A stretch of 12,857 bases of DNA from SFLA01 sp045595165. Lineage in GTDB: Bacteria > Bacillota > Clostridia > Oscillospirales > CAG-382. The notes under the pieces were generated by a model that was not told where the DNA came from, did no database searches, and was given only the letters and a program-made list of their open reading frames with translations. Below, one piece after another: positions 1 through 6,594 of the stretch (position 1 is the stretch's first letter; the number at the start of each line of letters is the position of its first letter). The DNA is taken from assembly GCA_045595165.1 (NCBI GenBank), contig JAZNZY010000030.1:1-12857 (forward strand). The letters are read 5' to 3'. The position numbers and the translations under genes are program-made.

Positions 1-22
1 CTACCGACTGAGCTACCGAGGC
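1..22 (-). tRNA. tRNA 5' fragment, cut by the left edge
   Basis: Read on the minus strand, the last 22 bases give a seven-base acceptor strand GCCTCGG followed by TAGCTCAG and GGTAG, which is the normal U8-A9 / D-arm start of a bacterial tRNA. The anticodon lies outside the window, so the amino acid cannot be read. It is the fourth tRNA of the operon. A Met-Asp-Phe order is common in Bacillota tRNA clusters, so tRNA-Phe is a guess only. Confidence 0.8.
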
Positions 23-29
23 ACTTAAA

Positions 30-105
30 TGGCGGTCTGGACGGGACTTGAACCCGCGATCTCCAGTGTGACAGACTAGCATGTTAACCACTACACCACC
101 AGACC
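30..105 (-). tRNA. tRNA-Asp (GUC)
   Basis: The minus strand folds as a 76-base tRNA. The acceptor arm GGTCTGG pairs with CCAGACC, the anticodon loop is CTGTCAC with anticodon GTC, the T-loop is GTTCAAGTC, and an encoded CCA ends at position 30. It lies 7 bases before the next, edge-cut tRNA and 7 bases after tRNA-fMet, so the three are processed from one transcript. Confidence 0.97.
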
Positions 106-112
106 ACTTATT

Positions 113-189
<77 letters not shown>

Positions 190-197
190 ATATATGA

Positions 198-285
198 TGG
201 TGCCGGTGACCGGGGTCGAACCGGTACGGGATATAATCCCACGAGATTTTAAGTCTCGGGCGTCTGCCGATTCCGCCACACCGGC
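198..285 (-). tRNA. tRNA-Leu (UAA)
   Basis: An 88-base minus-strand class II tRNA. The acceptor GCCGGTG pairs with CACCGGC, the anticodon stem GAGA/TCTC closes a CTTAAAA loop with anticodon TAA, and a long variable arm (TGGGATTATATCCCG) precedes the T-arm GGTTCGACCCC. CCA is encoded. It is the first gene of the operon, 14 bases from the promoter -10 box. Confidence 0.97.
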
Positions 286-299
286 TTATCAGCTTAATT

Positions 300-328
300 A
301 TAATACCACATAAGACAGTTAAAGTCAA
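300..328 (-). promoter_or_regulatory. promoter of the tRNA operon
   Basis: On the minus strand the -35 box TTGACT (323-328) and -10 box TATTAT (300-305) are separated by exactly 17 bp. TGG directly before the -10 box makes an extended -10. Transcription should start near 293, a few bases before tRNA-Leu. It lies directly beyond the terminator of the upstream PAP2 gene. Confidence 0.88.
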
Positions 329-330
329 CC

Positions 331-370
331 CCAAAAAACAAAAAAGTGCCGAAAAATATTTCGACACTTT
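331..370 (-). terminator. intrinsic terminator of the PAP2 gene
   Basis: An inverted repeat at 343-370 pairs aaagtg with cacttt and cgaaa with tttcg around an AATA loop, with one internal C/A mismatch. On the minus strand it is followed by a T-rich run, T6-G-T6, at 331-342. It sits just after the PAP2 stop codon and just before the tRNA promoter, separating the two units. Confidence 0.88.
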
Positions 371-382
371 GTTACACGCTTT

Positions 383-940
383 TTACGCCTTTTTGATTTT
401 CTTTGAAAAATAATCCCAAAGCTTATTTACAAGCCATACTGCGAAGAATGCGAATGCGGTGGCAAGAAGGATGCCTGCAAGGATATCGGTAGGATAATGC
501 ACGTAAAGATACATACGGGAAAAGGCTATAAGAGCCGCAAGCACCACCGCAGGGATTCCTATGTACTTTTTCTCCCTCAAAAGAAGCACCACTGCTCCCT
601 CAAAGGATGCAAGAGTATGCCCCGACGGGAAAGAATAATCGTGTGGGGTCTTGATAAGAAGCTGTATTGCCTCGTTATCTTCATAAGGGCGTATTCTGGC
701 GACGACAGGCTTTAAGAACAGATTGCCGATAAGCAGACCGCATATAAGGGCGACACCCATCATAAGCCCCGTTTTGCGTGTTTTCTTGAAGATGAGCATT
801 ACCGCCGCGATAGCGATCCAAAACCAACCGCCGTTACCGAGGAAGGTTATGGCGGGCATTACCACGTCCAAAAATCCGCAGTGCAAATGCTCGGCGATCC
901 AATCCAGCACGGGAAGCTCGTAGGGGTTTAAAAAATTCAT
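383..940 (-). CDS. PAP2-family membrane phosphatase (undecaprenyl-diphosphatase-like)
   Basis: A 185-residue membrane protein with all three signatures of the PAP2 / type 2 phosphatidic acid phosphatase family. These are KxxxxxxRP (K77, R84-P85), PSGH (105-108) and SRxxxxxHxxxD (S141, R142, H148, D152); H108 and H148 are the expected catalytic histidines. Hydrophobic stretches near 34-50, 58-76, 126-142 and 153-170 give a compact multi-pass topology with the active site probably facing outside. Small bacterial members with this layout (BcrC-like) dephosphorylate undecaprenyl diphosphate or phosphatidylglycerol phosphate, but the substrate cannot be decided here. The ATG start is supported by GAAAGGAG (950-957) nine bases upstream. 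It has its own promoter and terminator and is divergent from the mscS-like gene. Confidence 0.93.
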   Translation of the reverse strand: MNFLNPYELPVLDWIAEHLHCGFLDVVMPAITFLGNGGWFWIAIAAVMLIFKKTRKTGLMMGVALICGLLIGNLFLKPVVARIRPYEDNEAIQLLIKTPHDYSFPSGHTLASFEGAVVLLLREKKYIGIPAVVLAALIAFSRMYLYVHYPTDILAGILLATAFAFFAVWLVNKLWDYFSKKIKKA

Positions 941-964
941 TTAACCACACTCCTTTCTACCGAT

Positions 965-993
965 ATTTTAATACATTTTCAGATAAATGTCAA
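965..993 (-). promoter_or_regulatory. promoter of the PAP2 gene
   Basis: On the minus strand TTGACA (988-993) and TAAAAT (965-970) lie 17 bp apart, followed by the GAAAGGAG ribosome site. Its -35 box is only 6 bp from the -35 box of the divergent mscS promoter. Confidence 0.87.
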
Positions 994-999
994 TGGCGA

Positions 1000-1028
1000 T
1001 TGACAACGGCGGGATCGAATGTTATAAT
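1000..1028 (+). promoter_or_regulatory. consensus sigma-A promoter of the mscS-like gene
   Basis: TTGACA (1000-1005), a 17-bp spacer, and TATAAT (1023-1028). This is a perfect match to the housekeeping consensus in both boxes and in spacing, so it should be strong and constitutive unless repressed. The leader is about 18 nt and contains AAGGAG (1036-1041). Confidence 0.92.
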
Positions 1029-1052
1029 TTGCCGTAAGGAGATTAATATATT

Positions 1053-1883
1053 ATGGAAGATTTACTTAAGCAACTTTTACAAACACTTTTTGAAATTTCA
1101 AAGACTATAGGTCTGCGTCTTGTTTTTGCACTGCTGCTCCTTTTCGTTGGGCTTAAGCTGGCAAGAACTTTATATAAAAAGATTAAAAACGGCAAGGGAA
1201 TGCAACGGATAGACAAAAACGTAGCGTCTTTTTTGAGCAGTCTTATTAAAATATGCCTGTATGCATCGGTGTTTATCGGCTGTCTGCTTATTTTGGGCGT
1301 ACCTGCTGCATCTTTCGTAACTGCTATCGCCTCCTGCGGGTTGGCTATCGGTCTTGCTCTGCAGGGCTCGTTAAGTAATTTTGCAGGCGGAATAATGCTT
1401 CTTATATTTAAGCCTTTCCAGATCGGCGATTATATCGAAGGTGCGGGACATTCCGGAACGGTGGAAGATATCACCATACTTTATACCCACATTATTACTC
1501 CCGATAACCTTAAGGTTTCTCTGCCCAACGGAAAATTATCCGATGATGCGGTTATAAACTACACCGCTTTGGGCAAGCGCAGGGCGGATATTTCCGTAAG
1601 AGTTCCTTATGAATGCGATCTTAAAAAGGTTCGCGCTTTGCTTACCAAGGTCGCAGAGGATAACCCCTACAGATTGCAGGAGCATCCCATAACCGTAGAA
1701 ATAATGGAATACGGCGAAAGCTCAATTACAATGTGTGTACGCTATTACGCAAATAATGACGTTTTCTGGACGGCAATCTTTAAAACCAGGCAAGATATTC
1801 TTGACATTTTAAACGAAAACGGAATTGCTATTCCTTATAACAGAATCGACGTATCCACTCCCGAATCAAATAAAAAGCAATAA
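1053..1883 (+). CDS. small-conductance mechanosensitive channel, MscS family
   Basis: A 276-residue protein of normal length for the short MscS class. Hydrophobic segments lie near 20-38 and 61-83. They are followed by the pore helix region (about 85-127), rich in alternating Gly/Ala, with the family-typical ALQGSLSNFAGG and KPFQIGDYI strings. The cytoplasmic beta domain follows, with GTVEDI and the PNG...NYT motif (158-171), and then a C-terminal alpha/beta vestibule. The channel opens on membrane tension and releases solutes during osmotic downshock. ATG at 1053 has AAGGAG eleven bases upstream. It is a single-gene unit between a consensus promoter and a strong terminator. Nothing suggests a specialised variant. 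Confidence 0.95.
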   Translation: MEDLLKQLLQTLFEISKTIGLRLVFALLLLFVGLKLARTLYKKIKNGKGMQRIDKNVASFLSSLIKICLYASVFIGCLLILGVPAASFVTAIASCGLAIGLALQGSLSNFAGGIMLLIFKPFQIGDYIEGAGHSGTVEDITILYTHIITPDNLKVSLPNGKLSDDAVINYTALGKRRADISVRVPYECDLKKVRALLTKVAEDNPYRLQEHPITVEIMEYGESSITMCVRYYANNDVFWTAIFKTRQDILDILNENGIAIPYNRIDVSTPESNKKQ

Positions 1884-1887
1884 CGTT

Positions 1888-1919
1888 AAACGGTCTGCCG
1901 AAAGCAGACCGTTTTTGTG
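1888..1919 (+). terminator. strong terminator of mscS, possibly bidirectional
   Basis: A perfect 11-bp stem aaacggtctgc (1888-1898) / gcagaccgttt (1904-1914) with a CGAAA loop, followed by a T-rich tail on the plus strand. It begins just after the mscS stop codon. The convergent lipoprotein gene stops at 1924 on the other strand. Read that way the hairpin is followed by TTTAACGTT, so it may also end the minus-strand operon, less efficiently. Confidence 0.92.
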
Positions 1920-1923
1920 TTTT

Positions 1924-2457
1924 TTATTTTACTGCAAGAGTGTTGAATACGTTGTTTACAAGTGCGGAATCGTTTGTGGTTTCGGTAACCGTAACGATAT
2001 AGTTTCTGCTACCTGCGGCGCAAATGAACATAGTCTGCTTCATCTGTACACCGCTTGCAACTGCAGTATATGCAATTTTTGTAATCTTGGTGGAAAGCTC
2101 GTTTTCTACCTGCTCAACCTTAACACCGGAAACGGAAAGTCCTGCAGATTCAAACATAGGCTTAAGGGTTGTGTTAAAGGAATCTGCAGTCATGGTAGAA
2201 TACATATCACTGGCCGCTTCATAAGAAACGGTGATATTGTTTCCAACGCCGCTTTCGTTTACGATAATAACAACGCTTCCGTCGGTTACCTTCCAAGCTT
2301 CGGGATAAACGAACGAGATATCGCCGTTATCGTACGTAACGTATCCCTCGGGAATAACGGGAGTTTTCGGCTCTTCTACATCGGGAGATATGCAGGATGT
2401 GAGAGGAAGACAAAGCGCAAACAAAAAAGCGAGTAAAATGCAAGTTGTTTTTTTCAT
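1924..2457 (-). CDS. small secreted lipoprotein, PsbP/Mog1-like fold suspected
   Basis: A 177-residue protein. It has an N-terminal basic MKK, a hydrophobic stretch and a lipobox LTSC with Cys22 as the lipidated residue, so it should be anchored to the outer face of the cytoplasmic membrane. After a proline-rich linker (about 29-37) the rest has alternating beta strands. The start of the domain (GYVTYDNGDISFVYPEAWKV, 38-57) resembles small PsbP/Mog1/DUF1795-type domains of Bacillota lipoproteins; this fold guess is inference. It is the last gene of the minus-strand run, 18 bp after galT. AAGGAG (2467-2472) lies nine bases before its ATG, directly after the galT stop. Function unknown. Confidence 0.85.
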   Translation of the reverse strand: MKKTTCILLAFLFALCLPLTSCISPDVEEPKTPVIPEGYVTYDNGDISFVYPEAWKVTDGSVVIIVNESGVGNNITVSYEAASDMYSTMTADSFNTTLKPMFESAGLSVSGVKVEQVENELSTKITKIAYTAVASGVQMKQTMFICAAGSRNYIVTVTETTNDSALVNNVFNTLAVK

Positions 2458-2475
2458 AAATAAGATCTCCTTAAA

Positions 2476-3972
2476 TTATTCTGTTTTGTTTTTTGATAAA
2501 CATGAAATAAAGCGTTTGAAGGAATCAAGATCCGAAAATACGGAGCAATCTGCCAGCACGTTTTTAAATACCAGACCGATCTCTCTTTGCAAGACCGCAT
2601 CTATATTGCTCTCATCCAGAGAAACGCGGGAAAGTATTTCCTCCGCCCAATCTGCGTGAGAAAGCGTAAGAGGATCGCTGCGAAGATCTTCGCCGGAAAG
2701 GATCATTTCCTTTAACCGTGCCATTTCTTTTTCAAGACGGGCGGGAAGGACTGCAAGTCCCATTACCTCGATAAGACCGATATTCTCTTTCTTTATATGA
2801 TGATATTCCGGTCTGGGATGATGTATGCCCATAGGACGGTCCAAAGACACCTGATTATTGCGTAGCACCAGATCCAACCTATAAATATTATGATCAAGAT
2901 GGGCAATGGGGGTTATGGTGTTATGTAAACCATTTTCATCCTTTGCGTAAATGTTATCGCATTCGTCGCAGTATTCGCGCCACTTTTCCAGAATATGCAC
3001 TGCGAGATCTGTCAAGCGGGAACGATCGGAGGATTGCAGGCGTATTACCGACATCGGCCACCTAAGCACAGAACAAGTAACTCCGCTGAAACGAGGTACC
3101 GTAAATTCGTATTCAGCTTCGGCACGGTCCATAGGGAAAACGTAGTTTCCGCCCTGAAAATGCTCGTGGGAAAGAATGCTTCCGCCCACGATAGGAAGGT
3201 CTGCATTGGAGCCGACGAAATAATGAGGGAATTTTTCTGTGAAATCAAACATACGGTCAAATACGCCGCCGTCTATAACCATAGGCTTGTGTTCTTTGCT
3301 GAGAACGATGCAATGCTCGGGATAATAGGAATAAGGTGAATATTGCATCATCCACTTTTCTCCCGCCAATTCAAGGGGAATTAACCTTAAATTCTGCCTT
3401 GCGGGGTGACGCATATTGCCTGCGAAGCCTTCATTTTCAACGCAAAGCAGGCAGGCAGGATATTTGCTCTTGCTTAAAGTAGCCGCCGCAGCCGCAATAT
3501 CCTTGGGGTCTTTTTCGGGCTTGGAAAGGTTGACTGTAATATCCAGTGCGCCGTATTCGGTATTGGTTATCCAACGCTTGTCCTTGGCGATGCGCTCTTT
3601 GCGGATGTAGTTTATGTCACAGCAGAAATCGTAAAACCAATCGGTTGCCACGCGGGGCGACATGGAATAGCAACGGTCAAACTGCCACAAAACGTCATAA
3701 GGTCTGGGAGTGAGAATGCCCATTACGCGGGTATCGAACAGATCTCGGCGGGTAACGGTATCCTCTGGGATCATTCCATTTTCGCAAGCGTAATCACATA
3801 TTTTTTCAAGTATCTCGTGTATTTCGGGACGGTCGGTAACTTTTTCGGGAACGTATCCGTCCAGACCGAAAAGGTCAACAAACTGGTTAGTTATGTAAAC
3901 CTCATCGCATTCGGCGATAAGCTTTTTTTCAAGTGCATAATCTATGAGGCAGGATAAATAATAGTTTATCAT
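2476..3972 (-). CDS. galT: UDP-glucose--hexose-1-phosphate uridylyltransferase, type II GalT
   Basis: A 498-residue enzyme of the Leloir pathway that exchanges UMP between UDP-glucose and galactose 1-phosphate through a uridylyl-histidine intermediate. The length and the N-terminus (MINYYL...YALEKKLI) match the Firmicutes type II family. The nucleophile motif is SHEHFQGG, with H269 and H271 (H271 the expected uridylylated His), in the expected middle position. The family strings VENEGFAGNMRHPARQN (178-194) and HHPRPEYHH (384-392) are also present. The frame opens at TTG 3993, but ATG 3972 aligns better with known GalT N-termini and is chosen here. Neither start has a strong Shine-Dalgarno; a weak AAAGGTG lies upstream of the TTG. 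No galK or galE is visible. It follows the 322-residue isomerase gene after a 157-bp gap containing repeats. Confidence 0.93.
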   Translation of the reverse strand: MINYYLSCLIDYALEKKLIAECDEVYITNQFVDLFGLDGYVPEKVTDRPEIHEILEKICDYACENGMIPEDTVTRRDLFDTRVMGILTPRPYDVLWQFDRCYSMSPRVATDWFYDFCCDINYIRKERIAKDKRWITNTEYGALDITVNLSKPEKDPKDIAAAAATLSKSKYPACLLCVENEGFAGNMRHPARQNLRLIPLELAGEKWMMQYSPYSYYPEHCIVLSKEHKPMVIDGGVFDRMFDFTEKFPHYFVGSNADLPIVGGSILSHEHFQGGNYVFPMDRAEAEYEFTVPRFSGVTCSVLRWPMSVIRLQSSDRSRLTDLAVHILEKWREYCDECDNIYAKDENGLHNTITPIAHLDHNIYRLDLVLRNNQVSLDRPMGIHHPRPEYHHIKKENIGLIEVMGLAVLPARLEKEMARLKEMILSGEDLRSDPLTLSHADWAEEILSRVSLDESNIDAVLQREIGLVFKNVLADCSVFSDLDSFKRFISCLSKNKTE

Positions 3973-3983
3973 ATCTTTGTTTT

Positions 3984-4004
3984 GCGGGGGCAAAAAGCCC
4001 CCGC
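3984..4004. repeat. perfect GC hairpin in the galT leader
   Basis: GCGGGGGC (3984-3991), an AAAAA loop, then GCCCCCGC (3997-4004). It ends 12 bases before the chosen galT ATG and overlaps the alternative TTG start. On neither strand is it followed by a T-run, so it is not a classical terminator. It could hinder translation of galT, act as an mRNA stabiliser or processing site, or be a copy of an intergenic repeat. A similar TTTTTTGC-GGG-GCAAAAAA hairpin lies at 12208-12226. Confidence 0.85.
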
Positions 4005-4129
4005 ACCTTTGGTTTTATTAAATTTCAGGGTGTTTTGTGGGGAACTTTATTCGGGGTCCCCGCAAAATATCGTCACGGAAAGCAAACCGTCTGTTTGCAA
4101 ACCATCCTGACGTTGTTTTGTGGGGAATT
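4005..4129. other. intergenic repeat region between isomerase and galT
   Basis: No credible gene. It holds an 11-bp palindrome CGGGGTCCCCG (4052-4062), a GCAAAC/GTTTGC hairpin (4082-4098), and the first and most of the second copy of a 20-bp direct repeat. No convincing promoter or T-rich terminator was found on the minus strand, so galT is probably read through from upstream genes. Confidence 0.6.
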
Positions 4130-4133
4130 TTAT
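4031..4133. repeat. 20-bp direct repeat pair flanking hairpins
   Basis: TGTTTTGTGGGGAACTTTAT (4031-4050) recurs at 4114-4133 with one C/T difference, 83 bp apart. The second copy contains the TAA stop codon of the 322-residue isomerase gene on the minus strand. Related pieces (GGGG...ACTTTAT and CATTCCCCACAACAC) occur around 12216-12265, suggesting a dispersed intergenic repeat family. Confidence 0.75.
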
Positions 4134-5098
4134 GCCCAGTGCATTGTGGAGGGCTTGGGATCGCGGATGATGATTCCCGAGAGGAATTTAACCGCTTTTT
4201 CAAGACCTTCTTGGCTGGTCATATAGCTGTCCTCGTGCTCGATGGAAATAATTCCGTCATAGCCGCCAAGCTTAAGCTCGGAGATCAGCTTGCGCCAATA
4301 TTCCTCGCTGTTGCCGTAGCCTACTGCGCGGAACACCCAGGAACGGTGAAGCTCATCGCCGTAATGCTTGGTGTCAAGCACGCCGTTAACAGCGGTGTTG
4401 TATTTGTCTATGCAGGTATCCTTAGCGTGGAAGTGATAGATTGCGCCGGAGAGTGCGCGTACTGCGGCAACGGGATCTATTCCCTGCCAAATAAGGTGGG
4501 AAGGATCGAAGTTTGCGCCGATAATATCGCCCACTGCGTTGCGCAGACGAAGCAATGTTTCGGGATTGTATACGCAAAAGCCGGGATGCATCTCAAAAGC
4601 GATGTGCTTGAGTCCGTGAGCCTTACAGAACTCTGCTTCTTCCTTCCAATAAGGAATGAGAACTTCGTTCCACTGGTAATCCAAAACCTCAAGATAATCC
4701 TCGGGCCAAGGACAGGTTACCCAGTTGGGATGCTTGGATTCGGGGCAATCACCGGGACAGCCGGAGAAGGTAACCACGGTGTCTACGCCCAGCTTTTCTG
4801 CCAAAAGAACCGCATCTCTGAAATCGCTTCTCCAAGCAGCAGCCTTTTCTTTATCGGGATGAACGGGATTGCCGTGAGCAGACAAGGTCTTTACGGGCAT
4901 TCCGAATTCTTCGATAGTTGCCTTGAATTCAGCAAGAGCATTTTCATCGTTAAGGAGCACCTTGGGATCGCAATGAGCCTTGCCGGGATATCCGCCGCAG
5001 CCCAGTTCAAGAGATTCTACGCCGATAGAGCGGAGATACGCAAGAGCTTCGCGCAGGGGCATACTGCCCAGCAGATTAGTAAGTACGCCAAGTGTCAT
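4130..5098 (-). CDS. sugar phosphate isomerase/epimerase (xylose isomerase-like TIM barrel)
   Basis: A 322-residue single-domain TIM barrel of the AP-endonuclease-2 / xylose-isomerase-like superfamily. The expected metal ligands are visible at strand ends: E169 in AFEMHPG, D198 and H201 in NFDPSH, H224 in YHFHAKD, and E287 in SIEHED. Such enzymes use a divalent metal to isomerise or epimerise keto sugars or inositol derivatives. The immediate partner is a Gfo/Idh/MocA oxidoreductase 14 bp upstream, whose TAA stop is part of the AAGGAG ribosome site of this gene. That arrangement recalls the YcjR/YcjS pair acting on 3-keto-glycosides, but the substrate is not determined. ATG 5098 is supported by the ribosome site ten bases away. 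The stop codon lies inside a direct repeat, so the last residues may be altered compared with relatives. Confidence 0.9.
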   Translation of the reverse strand: MTLGVLTNLLGSMPLREALAYLRSIGVESLELGCGGYPGKAHCDPKVLLNDENALAEFKATIEEFGMPVKTLSAHGNPVHPDKEKAAAWRSDFRDAVLLAEKLGVDTVVTFSGCPGDCPESKHPNWVTCPWPEDYLEVLDYQWNEVLIPYWKEEAEFCKAHGLKHIAFEMHPGFCVYNPETLLRLRNAVGDIIGANFDPSHLIWQGIDPVAAVRALSGAIYHFHAKDTCIDKYNTAVNGVLDTKHYGDELHRSWVFRAVGYGNSEEYWRKLISELKLGGYDGIISIEHEDSYMTSQEGLEKAVKFLSGIIIRDPKPSTMHWA

Positions 5099-5112
5099 AA
5101 CAGTAAAACTCC

Positions 5113-6210
5113 TTAGTTTTCTTCGTTGAAGTAATAGGGCTTGCCGGATTTTGCGGATTCGTAGATACCTTCAAGTATCTGGGATACACAGTAAGCCTGT
5201 TCGGGAAGAACTACGGGATCGTGATCATTAACAACTGCATCGATCCAAAGAGCAGCTTCCATATCGGAGGGAGAGCCGGAGCCAACGCCTTCATAGAAAT
5301 CTGCGCCGCCTGCGTTAAGATCGGGCTTAAGGGAGTATCTTCTGCCCTGACGGATGCCGTTCATACGAACGCCATCGTTCATATCGATACCTGCTTTAGT
5401 ACCGCAAAGGGTGGTGCATGCTTCACGGGGATCGAGTATGTTGAGCGCCCAGGAGGATTCAAGCAGAACGGTTGCGCCGTTTTCCATTACGATAAAACCG
5501 AAAGCGGAATCTTCAACGGTGAACTGCTCGGGATCCCATTCGCCCCAAGCGTTGCCGGAGGGAACTTCCTTCTTCAGCTTTTCGTAGGTAGTACCAACAC
5601 AGAACTTGGGCTTGTAGTTATTCATAGACCAAAGAGTAAGGTCAAGTGCATGAGTACCGATATCGATAAGGGGACCGCCGCCCTGCTCGTATTCGTTAAG
5701 GAATACGCCCCAGGTAGGAACTTCGCGGCGGCGAAGTGCGGTTGCCTTTGCATAGTAGATATCGCCCAGATTGCCTTCATCGCATTCCTTCTTGATAAAC
5801 TGTACTTCGGGACGGAAGCGATTCTGGTAACCTATAGAAAGCTTTTTGCCGGTTCTCTTTGCGGCATCTACCATCTTCTTTGCTTCGGTAGCGTTAATAG
5901 CCATAGGCTTTTCGCACATTACATTTTTGCCTGCTTCGAGAGCGTCTATAGTAATGAAACTGTGGCTTCTGTTGGGAGTACAAACGTGAACTACCTCAAT
6001 GGATTCATCCTTGAGAAGCTCCTTGTAATCCTCGTATACCTTTGCATCGGGAGTACCGTATGTTTTTGCCGCTTTCTCTGCCTTTTCTACGATGATATCG
6101 CAGAAAGCAACAAGCTGTACGTTGGGAAGCTTGTGAAGAGAAGGAAGGTGTTTCTGATTAGCGATACCGCCGCAGCCGATAACGCCGACTTTTACGATTC
6201 TGTCTGCCAT
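5113..6210 (-). CDS. Gfo/Idh/MocA-family NAD(P)-dependent oxidoreductase
   Basis: A 365-residue dehydrogenase of typical family length. The N-terminal Rossmann fold has GVIGCGGIA (9-17) for NAD(P) binding and an acidic-hydrophobic beta2 end (FCDI). The catalytic lysine is K101 in CEKP, and the C-terminal alpha/beta domain carries GGGPLIDIGTHALDL (177-191) with D183 and H187 as probable substrate/catalytic residues. The family oxidises hydroxyls of sugars, glycosides or inositols, often at C3 or C1. Lying between two isomerase/epimerase genes, it probably performs the oxidation (or the final reduction) in a keto-sugar route; this is inference. ATG 6210 has AAGGAG eleven bases upstream, in the 34-bp gap after the 114-residue gene. 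It has no secretion signal and should be cytoplasmic. Confidence 0.95.
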   Translation of the reverse strand: MADRIVKVGVIGCGGIANQKHLPSLHKLPNVQLVAFCDIIVEKAEKAAKTYGTPDAKVYEDYKELLKDESIEVVHVCTPNRSHSFITIDALEAGKNVMCEKPMAINATEAKKMVDAAKRTGKKLSIGYQNRFRPEVQFIKKECDEGNLGDIYYAKATALRRREVPTWGVFLNEYEQGGGPLIDIGTHALDLTLWSMNNYKPKFCVGTTYEKLKKEVPSGNAWGEWDPEQFTVEDSAFGFIVMENGATVLLESSWALNILDPREACTTLCGTKAGIDMNDGVRMNGIRQGRRYSLKPDLNAGGADFYEGVGSGSPSDMEAALWIDAVVNDHDPVVLPEQAYCVSQILEGIYESAKSGKPYYFNEEN

Positions 6211-6244
6211 AGTTTTGTATTCTCCTTAAAAATAATGTTTTTTA

Positions 6245-6589
6245 TTATTTTACCTCGCGGTAATATTTATAATATGCCATAACCGTACGCTCCCTGTCAA
6301 CGGTACGGTCGTATCCCGTGATAACAACTCCGTCGAGAGATAAAAGCTCCCATATGGTGAGAGTGTCCACCTCTCCGCAAAAAACGGTGTTGCCTTCGGA
6401 AATGATTTCAAGAACGCCGTTTTTCAAAGCGAAAAATCCGCTTTTGCCGATAACCGTATCGGTATAATCGGCATTCCTTTCAAGAACGCATTTTATTAAT
6501 TTATCGCTGATACGCTCTGCCATATAGCGTTTGAATTCAACGCTTGTGGTGTCCTTGGGCGGACGCTTTTTCCGTGAAAAAAGTCCCAT
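6245..6589 (-). CDS. conserved-looking hypothetical protein, 114 aa
   Basis: I do not recognise this protein. It is 114 residues, soluble, with no signal peptide or membrane segment. The N-terminus is strongly basic (MGLFSRKKRPPK), followed by an amphipathic helix (about 16-40) and then strand-rich sequence (about 47-95) ending in a charged YYKYYREVK tail. It is very likely expressed. Its ATG is 5 bp after the stop of the upstream isomerase gene, with GAGG about ten bases before it inside the end of that gene, which suggests translational coupling. Its place between an isomerase and an oxidoreductase suggests an accessory role in the same pathway, but no function can be assigned. Confidence 0.72.
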   Translation of the reverse strand: MGLFSRKKRPPKDTTSVEFKRYMAERISDKLIKCVLERNADYTDTVIGKSGFFALKNGVLEIISEGNTVFCGEVDTLTIWELLSLDGVVITGYDRTVDRERTVMAYYKYYREVK

Positions 6590-6594
6590 GGGCG

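Noticed and set aside
3984..4004. GC hairpin as an intrinsic terminator before galT
   Set aside because: No T-run follows it on either strand, and terminating there on the minus strand would cut off galT, for which no separate promoter was found.
4037..5116. 359-codon plus-strand open frame
   Set aside because: It is the antisense of the TIM-barrel isomerase and of repeat DNA; composition is not protein-like and there is no ribosome site, while the minus-strand frame has clear family motifs.
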